Source: Janibacter sp. Soil728 (lineage in GTDB: Bacteria > Actinomycetota > Actinomycetes > Actinomycetales > Dermatophilaceae). Taken from it: DNA of 48,282 nucleotides. The notes under the pieces were generated by a model. It was not told the DNA's origin, made no database searches, and was given only the letters and a program-made list of their open reading frames with translations. A program made the position numbers and the translations under genes. The stretch is from positions 1-48,282 of the forward strand of contig NZ_LMRZ01000009.1 in NCBI RefSeq assembly GCF_001428305.1, read 5' to 3'. Positions 1-8,226 of the stretch are shown piece after piece (the first letter of the stretch is position 1; every line of letters starts with the position of its first letter).

Positions 1-40
1 CACTGGGAACGGTGTGGGAGAGTAGGACGCAGCCGGACAA
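1..40 (+). rRNA. rrf: 5S ribosomal RNA, 3' end (partial)
   Basis: The first 40 bases match the conserved 3' third of actinobacterial 5S rRNA (helix IV/loop E region and closing strand, with the motif GGTGTGGGAGAGTAGG). The gene enters from beyond the left edge, so its 5' part is not visible and the exact 3' end is approximate. A strong terminator follows ten bases later, as expected at the end of an rrn operon. Confidence 0.85.
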
Positions 41-50
41 CCATTGAGCC

Positions 51-81
51 GAGAGCCCCCAACGAGTCGTTGGGGGCTCTC
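51..81 (+). terminator. rrn operon intrinsic terminator
   Basis: Perfect inverted repeat with 15-nt arms (51-65 and 67-81) around a single base, so in practice a 13-bp stem with a small loop. It lies directly downstream of the 5S end. No long T-run follows, which is common for GC-rich actinobacterial terminators. Bases 82-171 hold nothing recognisable. Confidence 0.85.
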
Positions 82-171
82 GCGCGTTCCACGACAAAAG
101 TGTTGCCATGTGTGGTCTGGATGATCCCTGGCATCTGTGTCGGGGATCTGCAGTGAATGCAATCGGACTCA

Positions 172-208
172 AGAATGGGCCCCGCCGATTACCGGTGGGG
201 CCCATTCT
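172..208 (-). terminator. terminator downstream of acs
   Basis: 12-bp perfect stem (172-183 pairing with 197-208, AGAATGGGCCCC and complement) with a 13-nt loop, starting 18 bases past the acs stop. Read on the minus strand it is the acs terminator; together with 51-81 it insulates the convergent rrn operon and acs. Confidence 0.75.
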
Positions 209-225
209 GTGTTGCCGTCGTGAGG

Positions 226-2160
226 TCAGTCCTCGGCCGGCTTGTTCATGCCGTCCTGGATGAAGTTCATGACGGACGAGTCGGCAAGCGTGGTGACATC
301 GCCGATCTCGCGGTTCTCAGCGACGTCTTTCAGCAGCCGGCGCATGATCTTGCCCGAGCGGGTTTTGGGCAGCTCGTCGACGACCATGATCGAGCGGGGC
401 TTGGCGATCGGGCCGATCTGCTGCCCGACGTGGTTGCGCAGCTCCTGGACGAGCTCGTCTCCTGCGGAGCCGCCCTCAGCGCCGTCTTCGCGCAGGATGA
501 CGAAGGCGACGACAGCCTGGCCGGTCGTCTCGTCCGCGGCGCCGACCACTGCTGCCTCGGCCACCCGCGGGTGGGAGACCAGAGCTGACTCGATCTCGGC
601 AGTGGACAGACGGTGGCCAGAGACGTTCATGACGTCGTCGACGCGTCCGAGGATCCAGATGTTGCCCTTGTCGTCGTACTTGGCGCCGTCGCCAGCGAAG
701 TAGTACTCGGGGCCGAAGCGACTCCAGTAGGTGTCCTTGTACCGCTCCGGGTCGCCCCACACTCCGCGGAGCATGGCCGGCCAGGGCTTGGTGAGCACGA
801 GATAGCCCACCTGCTCGGGCTCGGTGAGCGGCTTGCCCTCGTCGTCGAGGATCTCGGCGGAGATGCCGGGGATCGGCTTCTGCGAGCTGCCGGGCTCGAG
901 GTCCGTGACACCGGGCAGGGGGGAGTTCATGATGGCTCCCGTCTCGGTCTGCCACCAGGTGTCGACGATGGGAGTGGTTCCGGCACCGATGTGCTCGCGG
1001 TACCAGCGCCAGGCCTCCGGGTTGATCGGCTCACCGACCGAGCCGAGGACGCGCAGCGAGCTGAGGTCGAACTTGGCCGGGATGTCGGCACCCCACTTCA
1101 TGAAGGTGCGGATGGCCGTGGGCGCTGTGTAGAGGATCGAGACCTTGTACTTCTCGATGATCTCCCAGAAGATCCCCTGGTGCGGGCTGTCGGGAGTGCC
1201 CTCGAAGAGCACCTGGGTCGCGCCATTGGCCAGTGGTCCGTAGACGATGTAGCTGTGGCCCGTCACCCAGCCGATGTCGGCGGTGCACCAGTAGACATCG
1301 GTCTCGGGGTGGAGGTCGTGGACGACGGCGTTGGTGTAGGCGTTCTGCACCAGGTAGCCGCCGGTGGTGTGCAGGATGCCCTTGGGCTTACCGGTGGTCC
1401 CGGACGTGTAGAGGATGAAGAGCGGGTGCTCGCTGTCGTGCGGCTGCGCCTCGTGCTGGTCGGACGCGGAGTCGACGGCCTCGTGCCACCACACATCACG
1501 CTGGTCGTCCCACGCGACGTCGATGCCCGTGCGCTGGACGACGAGCACCTTGTTCGCGGTCGTCCCCACCACGGCCTGGTCGACCGCGGTCTTGAGCGGC
1601 ATCGCCTTGCCCTTGCGGAACTGGCCATCACTGGTGATGACGAGCTTGGCCTCGCCGTCCTCGATCCGTGCCTTGAGCGCCTCTGAGGAGAATCCACCGA
1701 AGACGACGGAGTGCGGGGCGCCGATGCGGGCACAGGCAAGCATGGCGATGACGGCCTCGGGGATCATCGGCATGTAGATGGCGACGCGGTCGCCCTTGGC
1801 CACACCGAGGGCCTCGATGGCGTTGGCTGCCTTGGAGACCTCGCGCAGCAGGTCGGAGTAGGTGATGGCTCGGCCTTCACCATTGGTGTCGACCGCGTGG
1901 ATCGCCACGCGGTCGCCGTTGCCGGCCTCGACGTGCCGGTCGACGCAGTTGTACGCGGCGTTGAGCTGTCCACCGCCGTACCACTTGGCGAAGGGGGCAT
2001 CGCTCCAGTCGAGCGTGGTGTCGAAGTCGGTGCTCCAGGTGACGTACTCCCTGGCCCGGGCGGCCCAGAAGGCCTCATGGTCAGCGGCGGCCTCGTCGTA
2101 GAGCTCGGCCTTGCCGATCGCCTGCTCGGTGAACGCGGGGGTGGGGGCGTAGTCCGTCAC
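226..2160 (-). CDS. acs: acetyl-CoA synthetase
   Basis: AMP-forming acetate:CoA ligase of about 644 residues, the usual family length. It activates acetate to acetyl-CoA through acetyl-AMP in the cytoplasm. Visible are the N-terminal Acs domain, the P-loop-like motif [11 protein letters not shown], the adenylate-binding stretch WWQTETG, and the C-terminal motif [11 protein letters not shown]; the lysine in SGK (about residue 604) is the catalytic lysine known to be switched off by acetylation in this family. The GTG start at 2160 is chosen because AGGAGG lies just upstream, whereas the frame extends to 2319 only through sequence without Acs homology. The gene faces the rrn terminator and is divergent from the aromatic hydroxylase. 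Two acetate-type symporter modules lie nearby (6064-10118), suggesting an acetate-assimilation neighbourhood. Confidence 0.96.
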   Translation of the reverse strand: MTDYAPTPAFTEQAIGKAELYDEAAADHEAFWAARAREYVTWSTDFDTTLDWSDAPFAKWYGGGQLNAAYNCVDRHVEAGNGDRVAIHAVDTNGEGRAITYSDLLREVSKAANAIEALGVAKGDRVAIYMPMIPEAVIAMLACARIGAPHSVVFGGFSSEALKARIEDGEAKLVITSDGQFRKGKAMPLKTAVDQAVVGTTANKVLVVQRTGIDVAWDDQRDVWWHEAVDSASDQHEAQPHDSEHPLFILYTSGTTGKPKGILHTTGGYLVQNAYTNAVVHDLHPETDVYWCTADIGWVTGHSYIVYGPLANGATQVLFEGTPDSPHQGIFWEIIEKYKVSILYTAPTAIRTFMKWGADIPAKFDLSSLRVLGSVGEPINPEAWRWYREHIGAGTTPIVDTWWQTETGAIMNSPLPGVTDLEPGSSQKPIPGISAEILDDEGKPLTEPEQVGYLVLTKPWPAMLRGVWGDPERYKDTYWSRFGPEYYFAGDGAKYDDKGNIWILGRVDDVMNVSGHRLSTAEIESALVSHPRVAEAAVVGAADETTGQAVVAFVILREDGAEGGSAGDELVQELRNHVGQQIGPIAKPRSIMVVDELPKTRSGKIMRRLLKDVAENREIGDVTTLADSSVMNFIQDGMNKPAED

Positions 2161-2358
2161 ATGTCCTCCTCGTCGAGTGTCGCGCGTCGTCGCGCGAACC
2201 TGTGTCGGCACCCACCTTTCACCCATGTCGTCTCGAGCACAACGGCGGGGTCCCCCTTCGTCGCCGGGCGAGGGACGCGGGGCGACGAGCGGTCTGCGAC
2301 AGGCCTGGGCACAGTGCACAGCGATGCGCCGCCAGGGCCGCTCGAAGGTTGCGCAGTC

Positions 2359-2392
2359 TGATCAGTGATCGGCCCATCCGTGGTGCTGATCA
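2359..2392. promoter_or_regulatory. inverted repeat between acs and aromatic hydroxylase (possible operator)
   Basis: TGATCAG at 2359-2365 and its exact complement CTGATCA at 2386-2392, 20 bases apart, in the 275-bp divergent intergenic region. The region also has a CG-rich hairpin at 2180-2197 in the acs leader and one CCCCCTTCGTC copy at 2252-2262. No clear -35/-10 pair could be assigned for the hydroxylase. A regulator site is inference only. Confidence 0.3.
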
Positions 2393-2435
2393 CCGAGATC
2401 TGGGACGGTGGGATGACCACAAGGAGGTGGTTTTC

Positions 2436-3356
2436 GTGTTCACCGAGGGGCAGTTGTACTCACCCGTGACCACACACGAGGACGGCACCGTCGAGGTGCA
2501 CCTCGCCGACACGCACCCGGGTCGTGACGATGCGCGGTACCTGCGCCGTCGTGGCGAGATCGCCGGGGCGGCTCTGGCCTGGACGCGGGGGAGCGAGGCC
2601 GTGCCCCACATCGAGTACACCTCGCAGGAGCACTCGGTGTGGAGTCGCGTCAGCGATGAGCTCGCGCCACTCCACGCGCGGTTCGCACACCGTGAGTACC
2701 TGGACGCCAAGGAGCGCCTTAACCTCCCGACCGAGCACGTGCCCCAGCTCGCCGAGGTGACCGAGCGGCTCCTCCCGCTCACCGGCTGGAGCTATGTGTG
2801 CGCGCCGGGGCTGGTCCCCCTTCGCGACTTCTACGCGGACCTCGGCAGCCGCACCTTCAACTCCACCCAGTACCTGCGTCACGGTTCCCAGCCGCTCTAC
2901 ACGCCGGAGCCGGACATCATCCACGAGGTCATCGGGCACGCCAACCAGCTGGCCAGCCCGCGCCTTGCCGCGATCACCGAGGCCGCCGGGCGGGCCTCGC
3001 TGCGCCTCGAGACCGAGGAGGCGATGAAGCTCGTCGCCGACATCTTCTGGTTCTCCATCGAGTTCGGCGTCATGTACGAAGGCACGGATCTGAAGGCCTA
3101 CGGCGCGGGGATCCTGTCGAGCTATGGGGAGATCCAGGAGTTTGCCCACATGGAGATCCGCGATCTCGACCTGGCCGCCATGGGCACGCTCAACTACGAC
3201 ATCACCGCCTACCAGCCGGTGCTCTTCGCCGCGCGATCGATGACCCACCTCGAGGACGTCGTCGGAGCCTTCTTCGCCACCGTCGACGACGATGCGGCGG
3301 CTGCCCTGCGAGCCGAGGCGGGCCGACGGGGACTGCTCCCCATGGCCCCGCACTGA
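2436..3356 (+). CDS. phhA: aromatic amino acid hydroxylase (phenylalanine 4-monooxygenase family)
   Basis: Tetrahydropterin- and Fe(II)-dependent aromatic amino acid hydroxylase of about 306 residues, close to the size of single-domain bacterial phenylalanine hydroxylases. Expected reaction: L-phenylalanine plus O2 to L-tyrosine. The iron ligands are visible as HEVIGH (His163 and His168) and the glutamate in FSIEFG (about Glu209). The GTG start at 2436 follows AAGGAGG (2421-2427) at good spacing; the frame stays open upstream but without family similarity. No pterin carbinolamine dehydratase (phhB) or homogentisate gene is adjacent, so cofactor recycling must be encoded elsewhere. Tyrosine or tryptophan specificity cannot be excluded from sequence alone. 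Confidence 0.88.
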   Translation: MFTEGQLYSPVTTHEDGTVEVHLADTHPGRDDARYLRRRGEIAGAALAWTRGSEAVPHIEYTSQEHSVWSRVSDELAPLHARFAHREYLDAKERLNLPTEHVPQLAEVTERLLPLTGWSYVCAPGLVPLRDFYADLGSRTFNSTQYLRHGSQPLYTPEPDIIHEVIGHANQLASPRLAAITEAAGRASLRLETEEAMKLVADIFWFSIEFGVMYEGTDLKAYGAGILSSYGEIQEFAHMEIRDLDLAAMGTLNYDITAYQPVLFAARSMTHLEDVVGAFFATVDDDAAAALRAEAGRRGLLPMAPH

Positions 3357-3421
3357 CGTCGCTCATAGGCTCCCCGACAGGGGAGGAGGAGGTCTTCCTC
3401 GCGACACGAGGGGAGACCATC

Positions 3422-4129
3422 ATGACCAGTCGACGCATGAGCATCGCCGGCCTGCTGACGGGTGCGGCGCTCGCACTGTCCGCCTGCGGCGGGTCCGGGG
3501 CGGACACGACGACCACGGACACGAGCAGCACGTCCACGTCCAGCACATCCGAGGCCAGCGCGTCCGAGAGTGCCGGCACCACGACCTCGACGACCGAGAC
3601 ACCGACCGAGGAGTCCACCGCGTCCGCGTCCGACGGCGACGCCGAGGGGGGCGATGCTCCCGCCGGTCTGACCGACCCGGGCACCGAGCTCGCCATCGGC
3701 AAGACTGCGACGCTCCCGCAGGGGAAGGACGACGCCACCGTGACGGTGGCCGTCACCAAGATCACCAAGGGTTCATCGGCTGACCTGGCCAAGCTCAAGG
3801 ACGCCAGCAAGTACGCGGAGTACACGCCCGTCTACGTGCAGTACGAGATGACGGGAACCGACAGCTCGAGCGAGCTCGGTGGCGACCTCCTCGACGACGT
3901 CGATCCGATCCTCGCCAACGGCAGCAAGGCGTCCACGCTCGCCATCATCGGCACCTCGCCCTTCACGAAGTGCGACCGCAACTCCATCCCCGAGGACTTC
4001 GCTCCCGGCGACACCGAGACCACCTGCCAGGTGGCCATGGTTCGCTCCGGCCAAGAGGTCACGGGTGCGCAGTACGCGCCCTACGAGGGGGACTACTCAG
4101 ATGACGGTGCGGTCGTCTGGACCTCGTGA
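3422..4129 (+). CDS. putative secreted lipoprotein with Thr/Ser-rich linker
   Basis: About 235 residues. An N-terminal signal peptide ends in the lipobox LSAC (cysteine near residue 21), so the mature protein should be lipid-anchored outside the membrane. Residues 25-85 are a low-complexity Thr/Ser/Glu-rich tether, followed by a compact domain of about 150 residues with a single pair of cysteines (KCDRN and TTCQV) that could form a disulfide. The domain resembles DUF4352-like immunoglobulin-type extracellular domains, but this is a weak impression. A GAGGGGAG stretch precedes the ATG and a -10-like TAGGCT lies at 3366-3371. It shares a bidirectional terminator with the convergent tetR-type gene. 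Function unknown. Confidence 0.8.
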   Translation: MTSRRMSIAGLLTGAALALSACGGSGADTTTTDTSSTSTSSTSEASASESAGTTTSTTETPTEESTASASDGDAEGGDAPAGLTDPGTELAIGKTATLPQGKDDATVTVAVTKITKGSSADLAKLKDASKYAEYTPVYVQYEMTGTDSSSELGGDLLDDVDPILANGSKASTLAIIGTSPFTKCDRNSIPEDFAPGDTETTCQVAMVRSGQEVTGAQYAPYEGDYSDDGAVVWTS

Positions 4130-4138
4130 CACCCAGGG

Positions 4139-4176
4139 GACGAAGGGGGGAGGGCTGCGGCCCTGCCCCCTTCGTC
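4139..4176. terminator. bidirectional terminator built from two GACGAAGGGGG copies
   Basis: GACGAAGGGGG (4139-4149) pairs with CCCCCTTCGTC (4166-4176), with an inner GGGC/GCCC extension. It sits in the 61-bp gap between two convergent genes and can serve both. The arms are two copies of the dispersed motif described in the findings. Confidence 0.8.
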
Positions 4177-4190
4177 ATGACGTCGGTGGT

Positions 4191-4769
4191 TCAGCGCCGG
4201 AGCTGGTCCGCGATGCCCGTGACGACGATCTGGAGGCCGGTGCCGAAGTCGCTCGGTGTGCGCTGTGCGGTGGTGATCCCTGAGCGGGTCGCGTGGGCGT
4301 GCGACTGCTCGTCGTAGGCATGGCCGTAGACGAAGTGCAGGAGCGTGCGGGCGGCGGTCGGCACGATGTCCTCGGGCAGTCCCGCGCCGGTCAGCACGCT
4401 GCGCAGCTCCTCGAAGGGGGCCTGCGCGCCCATCCCGAAGGCCCACATGCTCATGACGAGGTCGGCTCCGTCCGGGTAGCCGGTCACCGCGGCGTGGAGG
4501 TCCTCGCAGTGCAGGCGGACCCGCTCCTGCCAGGCCATGTCGTGGCTCGGTGTCCGCGGCCCGCGGGCAAGGATCTCGTCGGCGACGGAGCCGAGCAGGG
4601 CCTGCTTGTTGGCGTAGTGGTGGTACAGCGCGCTCTGCTGCACGCCGAGGTCGGTGCCGATGGCCCGCATCGTGAGGTCGGGCAGGCCGACCCGGGCGAG
4701 GATCTTCAGCGCAGTGTCGACGACCTGCTCGCGGGTGAGGGGGGAGCGGGGGTTGCGCGGGGGTGGCAC
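4191..4769 (-). CDS. bioQ: TetR-family repressor, BioQ-like
   Basis: TetR/AcrR regulator of 192 residues: helix-turn-helix near residues 28-60 (with QQSALYHHYANK as recognition helix) and a ligand-binding C-terminal domain. The gene is divergent from bioB, and the 151-bp gap contains two palindromes of the form TGAAC-N3-GTTCA, very close to the TGAAC-N3-GTTAC site reported for the actinobacterial biotin-gene repressor BioQ. That placement, plus family, supports BioQ-like control of bioB and of itself. The GTG start at 4769 is preceded by AGGGAG; a -10-like TAGGGT is at 4806-4811 on the minus strand, so the first operator overlaps its -35 region. Confidence 0.8.
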   Translation of the reverse strand: MPPPRNPRSPLTREQVVDTALKILARVGLPDLTMRAIGTDLGVQQSALYHHYANKQALLGSVADEILARGPRTPSHDMAWQERVRLHCEDLHAAVTGYPDGADLVMSMWAFGMGAQAPFEELRSVLTGAGLPEDIVPTAARTLLHFVYGHAYDEQSHAHATRSGITTAQRTPSDFGTGLQIVVTGIADQLRR

Positions 4770-4830
4770 AGGAGCTCCCTTCGAGGTGGTGGGCCGAGCG
4801 GTTTGACCCTACCTGCCGCCCCATCTAACC

Positions 4831-4865
4831 TGAACTTCGTTCACCTACTGAACGGCGTTCAGTAG
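4831..4865. promoter_or_regulatory. tandem BioQ-type operators
   Basis: Site 1, TGAACTTCGTTCA (4831-4843), has 5-bp arms around three bases. Site 2 is a longer palindrome centred on GGC (core TACTGAACGGCGTTCAGTA, 4846-4864; symmetry extends to 4845-4865) with 9-bp arms. Centres are 18 bp apart. Site 1 overlaps the predicted -35 of the repressor gene; site 2 lies 56 bases before bioB and probably covers its promoter. Confidence 0.8.
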
Positions 4866-4920
4866 CCACGGCCCGGCTGGTGCTCCACCCAGCCACCGAC
4901 ACCGCCCACCGGAGGAACCC

Positions 4921-5982
4921 ATGACCGCCCACGACCAGCTCGTCGATCGTGTCCTCGCGGGCGAGGACGCCACCGCGCAGGATGCGCTCACCGTCTTGCG
5001 CACCCCCGACGACGAGGTGATGAGCCTCGTTGCGGCGGTCTCCCGGCTGCGGCGAGAGCACTTCGGCATGTCGGTCAAGGTCAACTACCTCGTCAACCTC
5101 AAGTCAGGTCTGTGCCCCGAGGACTGCGGGTACTGCTCGCAGGCGCTCGGCTCGACGAGCGAGATCCTGCGCTACACCTGGCTCAAGGCTGACGAGGCCC
5201 TCGCCCAGGCCCGGGCGGGGCTGCGCGGTGGCGCGACCCGCGTCTGCATGGTGGCGAGTGGCCGCGGGCCGAGCGACCGCGACATCGACCGGGTCGCCGG
5301 GATGGTGGATGCGATCAAGGGCGAGCACCCACAGGTCGAGGTCTGCGCCTGCCTCGGGCTGCTGAAGGACGGGCAGGCCGAGCGGTTGCGCGAGGCGGGC
5401 GTCGACGCCTACAACCACAACATCAACACGGCGGAGTCCCACCACGACTCGATCGTCACGACGCACACCTACGAGGACCGGGTGCGCACGGTGGCCAAGG
5501 CGCAGGGCGCCGGGCTGTCCGCCTGCAGCGGCCTGATCGCCGGGCTGGGGGAGAGCGACGACCAGCTCGTCGAGGCACTGGTCGCCCTGCGCGAGCTGGG
5601 CTCGGAGTCGATCCCGATCAACTTCCTCATCCCCTTCGACGGGACGCCCAAGCAGCAGACCTGGGAGCTGTCGCCCCTGCGGTGCATCAAGATCCTTGCC
5701 ACGGCTCGGGTGCTCGCCCCGACCGCGGAGATCCGCATCGCTGCCGGACGGGAGATGCACCTGCGCAGCCTGCAGGCCATGGCCCTGCACCTCGCCAACT
5801 CGATCTTCCTCGGTGACTACCTCACCGCAGAGGGGCAGGCGGCGCAGGACGACCTGATGATGTTGGCGGACAACGGCTTCGTCGTGCTGGGGTCGCAGGA
5901 GCCTGATGGCTCGACACCCCGGGAGGACCATCCCGTGATCCGTCGCCGCGGAGCGGGCACGGCCGCCCCGGCCAACGCCTGA
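4921..5982 (+). CDS. bioB: biotin synthase
   Basis: Radical SAM enzyme of 353 residues that inserts sulfur into dethiobiotin. The [4Fe-4S]/SAM-binding cysteines are Cys65, Cys69 and Cys72 in CPEDCGYC. The typical BioB segments YNHNINTAE and the [2Fe-2S]-associated arginine region near AGREMHL are present. The ATG is preceded by GGAGGAA at ideal distance. No bioA, bioD or bioF is adjacent, so the gene is a single-gene unit here, controlled by the divergent BioQ-like repressor through the tandem operators. It ends at a strong hairpin. Confidence 0.97.
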   Translation: MTAHDQLVDRVLAGEDATAQDALTVLRTPDDEVMSLVAAVSRLRREHFGMSVKVNYLVNLKSGLCPEDCGYCSQALGSTSEILRYTWLKADEALAQARAGLRGGATRVCMVASGRGPSDRDIDRVAGMVDAIKGEHPQVEVCACLGLLKDGQAERLREAGVDAYNHNINTAESHHDSIVTTHTYEDRVRTVAKAQGAGLSACSGLIAGLGESDDQLVEALVALRELGSESIPINFLIPFDGTPKQQTWELSPLRCIKILATARVLAPTAEIRIAAGREMHLRSLQAMALHLANSIFLGDYLTAEGQAAQDDLMMLADNGFVVLGSQEPDGSTPREDHPVIRRRGAGTAAPANA

Positions 5983-6007
5983 CGGCAGGATGTCTGAGGC
6001 CTGAGGA

Positions 6008-6051
6008 CATGACGAAGGGGGCAGAGCCGCGGCTCTCCCCCCTTCGTCATG
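6008..6051. terminator. bidirectional terminator between bioB and actP
   Basis: Outer 14-bp perfect stem (6008-6021 with 6038-6051, containing GACGAAGGGGG and its complement), one C/C mismatch, then an inner AGAGCC/GGCTCT stem. It lies in the 81-bp gap between convergent genes and can end both. It is a second case of the dispersed motif paired head-to-head. Confidence 0.85.
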
Positions 6052-6063
6052 CCGTGCGGACGA

Positions 6064-7671
6064 TCAGTGATCGACTGTCTCGGCGACACCGTGACCGGTG
6101 AGGCTGCGCACCTCCATCTCGGCGTACTTCGCGCGGTTGAACTCCTTGCTCGTCACCGAGCCGAGCCAGCCGAGGAAGAAGCCCAGCGGGATGGAGATCA
6201 GGCCGGGGTTGGCCAGCGGGAAGATCGAGAAGTCAGCGCCCGGGATCATCGCGGTCTCGGACCCGGAGACGACCGGCGAGAGGGCGATGAGGACGAGCGC
6301 CGAACCGAGACCGCCGTACATCGACCACAGTGCACCACGGGTGTTGAAGCGCTTCCAGAAGAGGCTGTAGAGGATGGTCGGCAGGTTGGCGCTCGCCGCG
6401 ACGGCGAAGGCCAGCGCCACGAGGAAGGCGATGTTCTGGTCCTTGGCGAACATGCCGCCGAAGATCGCCACCAGACCGATACCGACCACGGCGTACCGCG
6501 AGACCTTCACCTCTTCCTCCTGGGTGGCTTCGCCGTTCCTGAAGACCTGGTTGTACAGGTCGTGAGCGAAGCTGGCACTGGCGGTGATCGTCAGGCCGGC
6601 GACGACCGCGAGGATCGTCGCGAAGGCGATTCCGGAGACGATGCCGAGCAGCCACGATCCGCCGAGCTCGAAGGCGAGCAGCGGGGCGGCCGCGTTCGCC
6701 TTGCCGGGCGCTGCGTTGATCGCGTCCGCGCCGACGAGGGCGCCGGCACCGTAGCCGATGACCAGGGTCAGCAGGTAGAAGCCACCGATGAGCCAGATGG
6801 CCCACTCAACGGACTTGCGAGCCTGCTTGCTCGTCGGGACGGTGTAGAAGCGCTGCAGGACGTGGGGGAGTCCTGCGGTACCGAGGACGAGCGCGAGGCT
6901 GAGCGAGATGAAGTCGATCTGGGTCGTGAGGCTCTTGCCGTACTTCAGGCCCGGCTCGAGGAGCTTGTCGCCGGCTGCGGGGTTCTTGTCGACGGCGCCC
7001 TGCATGAGGCTCGAGAGGTTCATCCCGAACTGCGCGAGCACCATGACCGTCATGAGTGCCACGGCGAAGATCAGCAGGACGGCCTTGATCATCTGGACCC
7101 AGGTGGTGCCCTTCATGCCGCCGATCATCACGTAGGCCACCATGACGACGCCGACGACGGCGATGACGATGTTTTGCGCCGCGGCGCCGTCAACGCCGAG
7201 GAGGAGTGAGACCAGACCACCGGCGCCGGCCATCTGGGCCAGGAGGTAGAAGAAGGAGACCGCCAGCACAGAAGTGGCCGTGGCAATGCGCATCGGGCGC
7301 TGCTTGAGGCGGTAGGACAGCACGTCCGCGAGCGTGAAACGGCCGGTGTTGCGGAAGAGCTCCGCGACGAGGAGCAGGGCCACGAGCCAGGCGACGAGGA
7401 AGCCGATGGAGTAGAGGAAGCCGTCGTACCCCTGAAGGGCGATGGCGCCGGCGATGCCGAGGAAGCTCGCGGCCGAGAGGTAGTCGCCGGCGATGGCCAG
7501 TCCGTTCTGCCGGCCGGAGAAGGCGGCGCCGCCGGTGTACATCTGGCTGGCGGTCTTCTTGCCGCCGGCCACCTTGATGACGATCGCCAGCGTCGCGACG
7601 ACGAAGACGACGAAGATCGTGATGTTGAGTGCGGGCGAACCAGTGGAGGTCGCTGCAGCGAGGGTGGTCAT
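6064..7671 (-). CDS. actP: cation/acetate symporter (SSS family)
   Basis: Polytopic membrane protein of 535 residues, solute:sodium symporter family, ActP/MctC branch, predicted 13 membrane helices. Recognisable are the segment GDYLSAASFLG near residue 65, GGMKGTTWVQ, and GTAGLPHVLQRFYTV in the middle of the protein. Likely substrate is acetate or another short monocarboxylate; the exact substrate cannot be read from sequence. Its ATG overlaps the stop of the upstream DUF485 gene by one base (TGATG), so the two are translationally coupled, as in E. coli yjcH-actP. A direct repeat with LytTR-site geometry lies upstream of the pair at 8161-8190. Confidence 0.93.
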   Translation of the reverse strand: MTTLAAATSTGSPALNITIFVVFVVATLAIVIKVAGGKKTASQMYTGGAAFSGRQNGLAIAGDYLSAASFLGIAGAIALQGYDGFLYSIGFLVAWLVALLLVAELFRNTGRFTLADVLSYRLKQRPMRIATATSVLAVSFFYLLAQMAGAGGLVSLLLGVDGAAAQNIVIAVVGVVMVAYVMIGGMKGTTWVQMIKAVLLIFAVALMTVMVLAQFGMNLSSLMQGAVDKNPAAGDKLLEPGLKYGKSLTTQIDFISLSLALVLGTAGLPHVLQRFYTVPTSKQARKSVEWAIWLIGGFYLLTLVIGYGAGALVGADAINAAPGKANAAAPLLAFELGGSWLLGIVSGIAFATILAVVAGLTITASASFAHDLYNQVFRNGEATQEEEVKVSRYAVVGIGLVAIFGGMFAKDQNIAFLVALAFAVAASANLPTILYSLFWKRFNTRGALWSMYGGLGSALVLIALSPVVSGSETAMIPGADFSIFPLANPGLISIPLGFFLGWLGSVTSKEFNRAKYAEMEVRSLTGHGVAETVDH

Positions 7672-8018
7672 CAGTCCTTCGCCTCCGGGGTGTCGATGGT
7701 GGTGATCGTCGCGGCCAGGGCCTCAGCCTTGGGGTCGAAGGACTTCGCGGCCCAGCGGACGTAGATGATCGTGATGGCGAAGGTCGTCACGAACTGACCC
7801 AGGCCCATGATGAGGCCGATGTTGATGTTGCCGAAGACCTTGGTGCCCATGAAGTCGGACGCAAAGATCGACAGCAGGACATACAGGAAGTACCACGCGA
7901 GGAAGAACGCGGTGACAGGGAAGACGAAGCCGCGGAAGGTGCGGCGCAGATCGCCGAACTCCTCGGATTCCTGGACGGCGATGTAGCGCTCGCCGAGCGG
8001 TTGAGCATCGTTGCTCAT
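7671..8018 (-). CDS. DUF485 membrane protein (YjcH-like)
   Basis: 115 residues with two predicted membrane helices (about 33-58 and 70-95), the layout of DUF485 proteins that almost always precede acetate-type symporters. The segment DLRRTFRGFVFP is typical. It starts at an ATG with GGAGGTGAGCC in front. The role is thought to be accessory to the symporter; no catalytic residue is evident. First gene of a two-gene operon with actP. Confidence 0.9.
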   Translation of the reverse strand: MSNDAQPLGERYIAVQESEEFGDLRRTFRGFVFPVTAFFLAWYFLYVLLSIFASDFMGTKVFGNINIGLIMGLGQFVTTFAITIIYVRWAAKSFDPKAEALAATITTIDTPEAKD

Positions 8019-8160
8019 GGCTCACCTCCGGGTTGTGGTGGGCCCGGACAGCATTGGCCGGACCCGCTACAGAGTGGCCCGGATCACCCACGGCCAACGG
8101 GTGCGCCGTGCGTGGCGCGGTCGGCGGGTGCTGCCGTCGCTGTGCGGGTCGCCCGGACGC

Positions 8161-8190
8161 GACGAGCGGCAGGTTGTGCAGGACGAGCGG
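8161..8190 (-). promoter_or_regulatory. direct repeat with LytTR-operator geometry upstream of DUF485-actP
   Basis: CCGCTCGTC (minus strand) occurs twice, at 8182-8190 and 8161-8169, separated by exactly 12 bases (21-bp period, two helical turns). LytTR response regulators typically bind two 9-10-bp direct repeats about 12-13 bp apart. It sits 143 bases upstream of the DUF485 start in the 208-bp gap between the two transporter modules. A LytTR regulator is encoded at 10115-10885. Confidence 0.6.
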
Positions 8191-8226
8191 TCGGCGGCCG
8201 GTGGCTGTCGTGCCCGACCTCGCAGG

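Noticed and set aside
2180..2197. TCGCGCG/CGCGCGA hairpin in the acs leader as a riboswitch
   Set aside because: Only a 7-bp stem with a 4-base loop and no conserved aptamer features; may be chance in CG-rich DNA.
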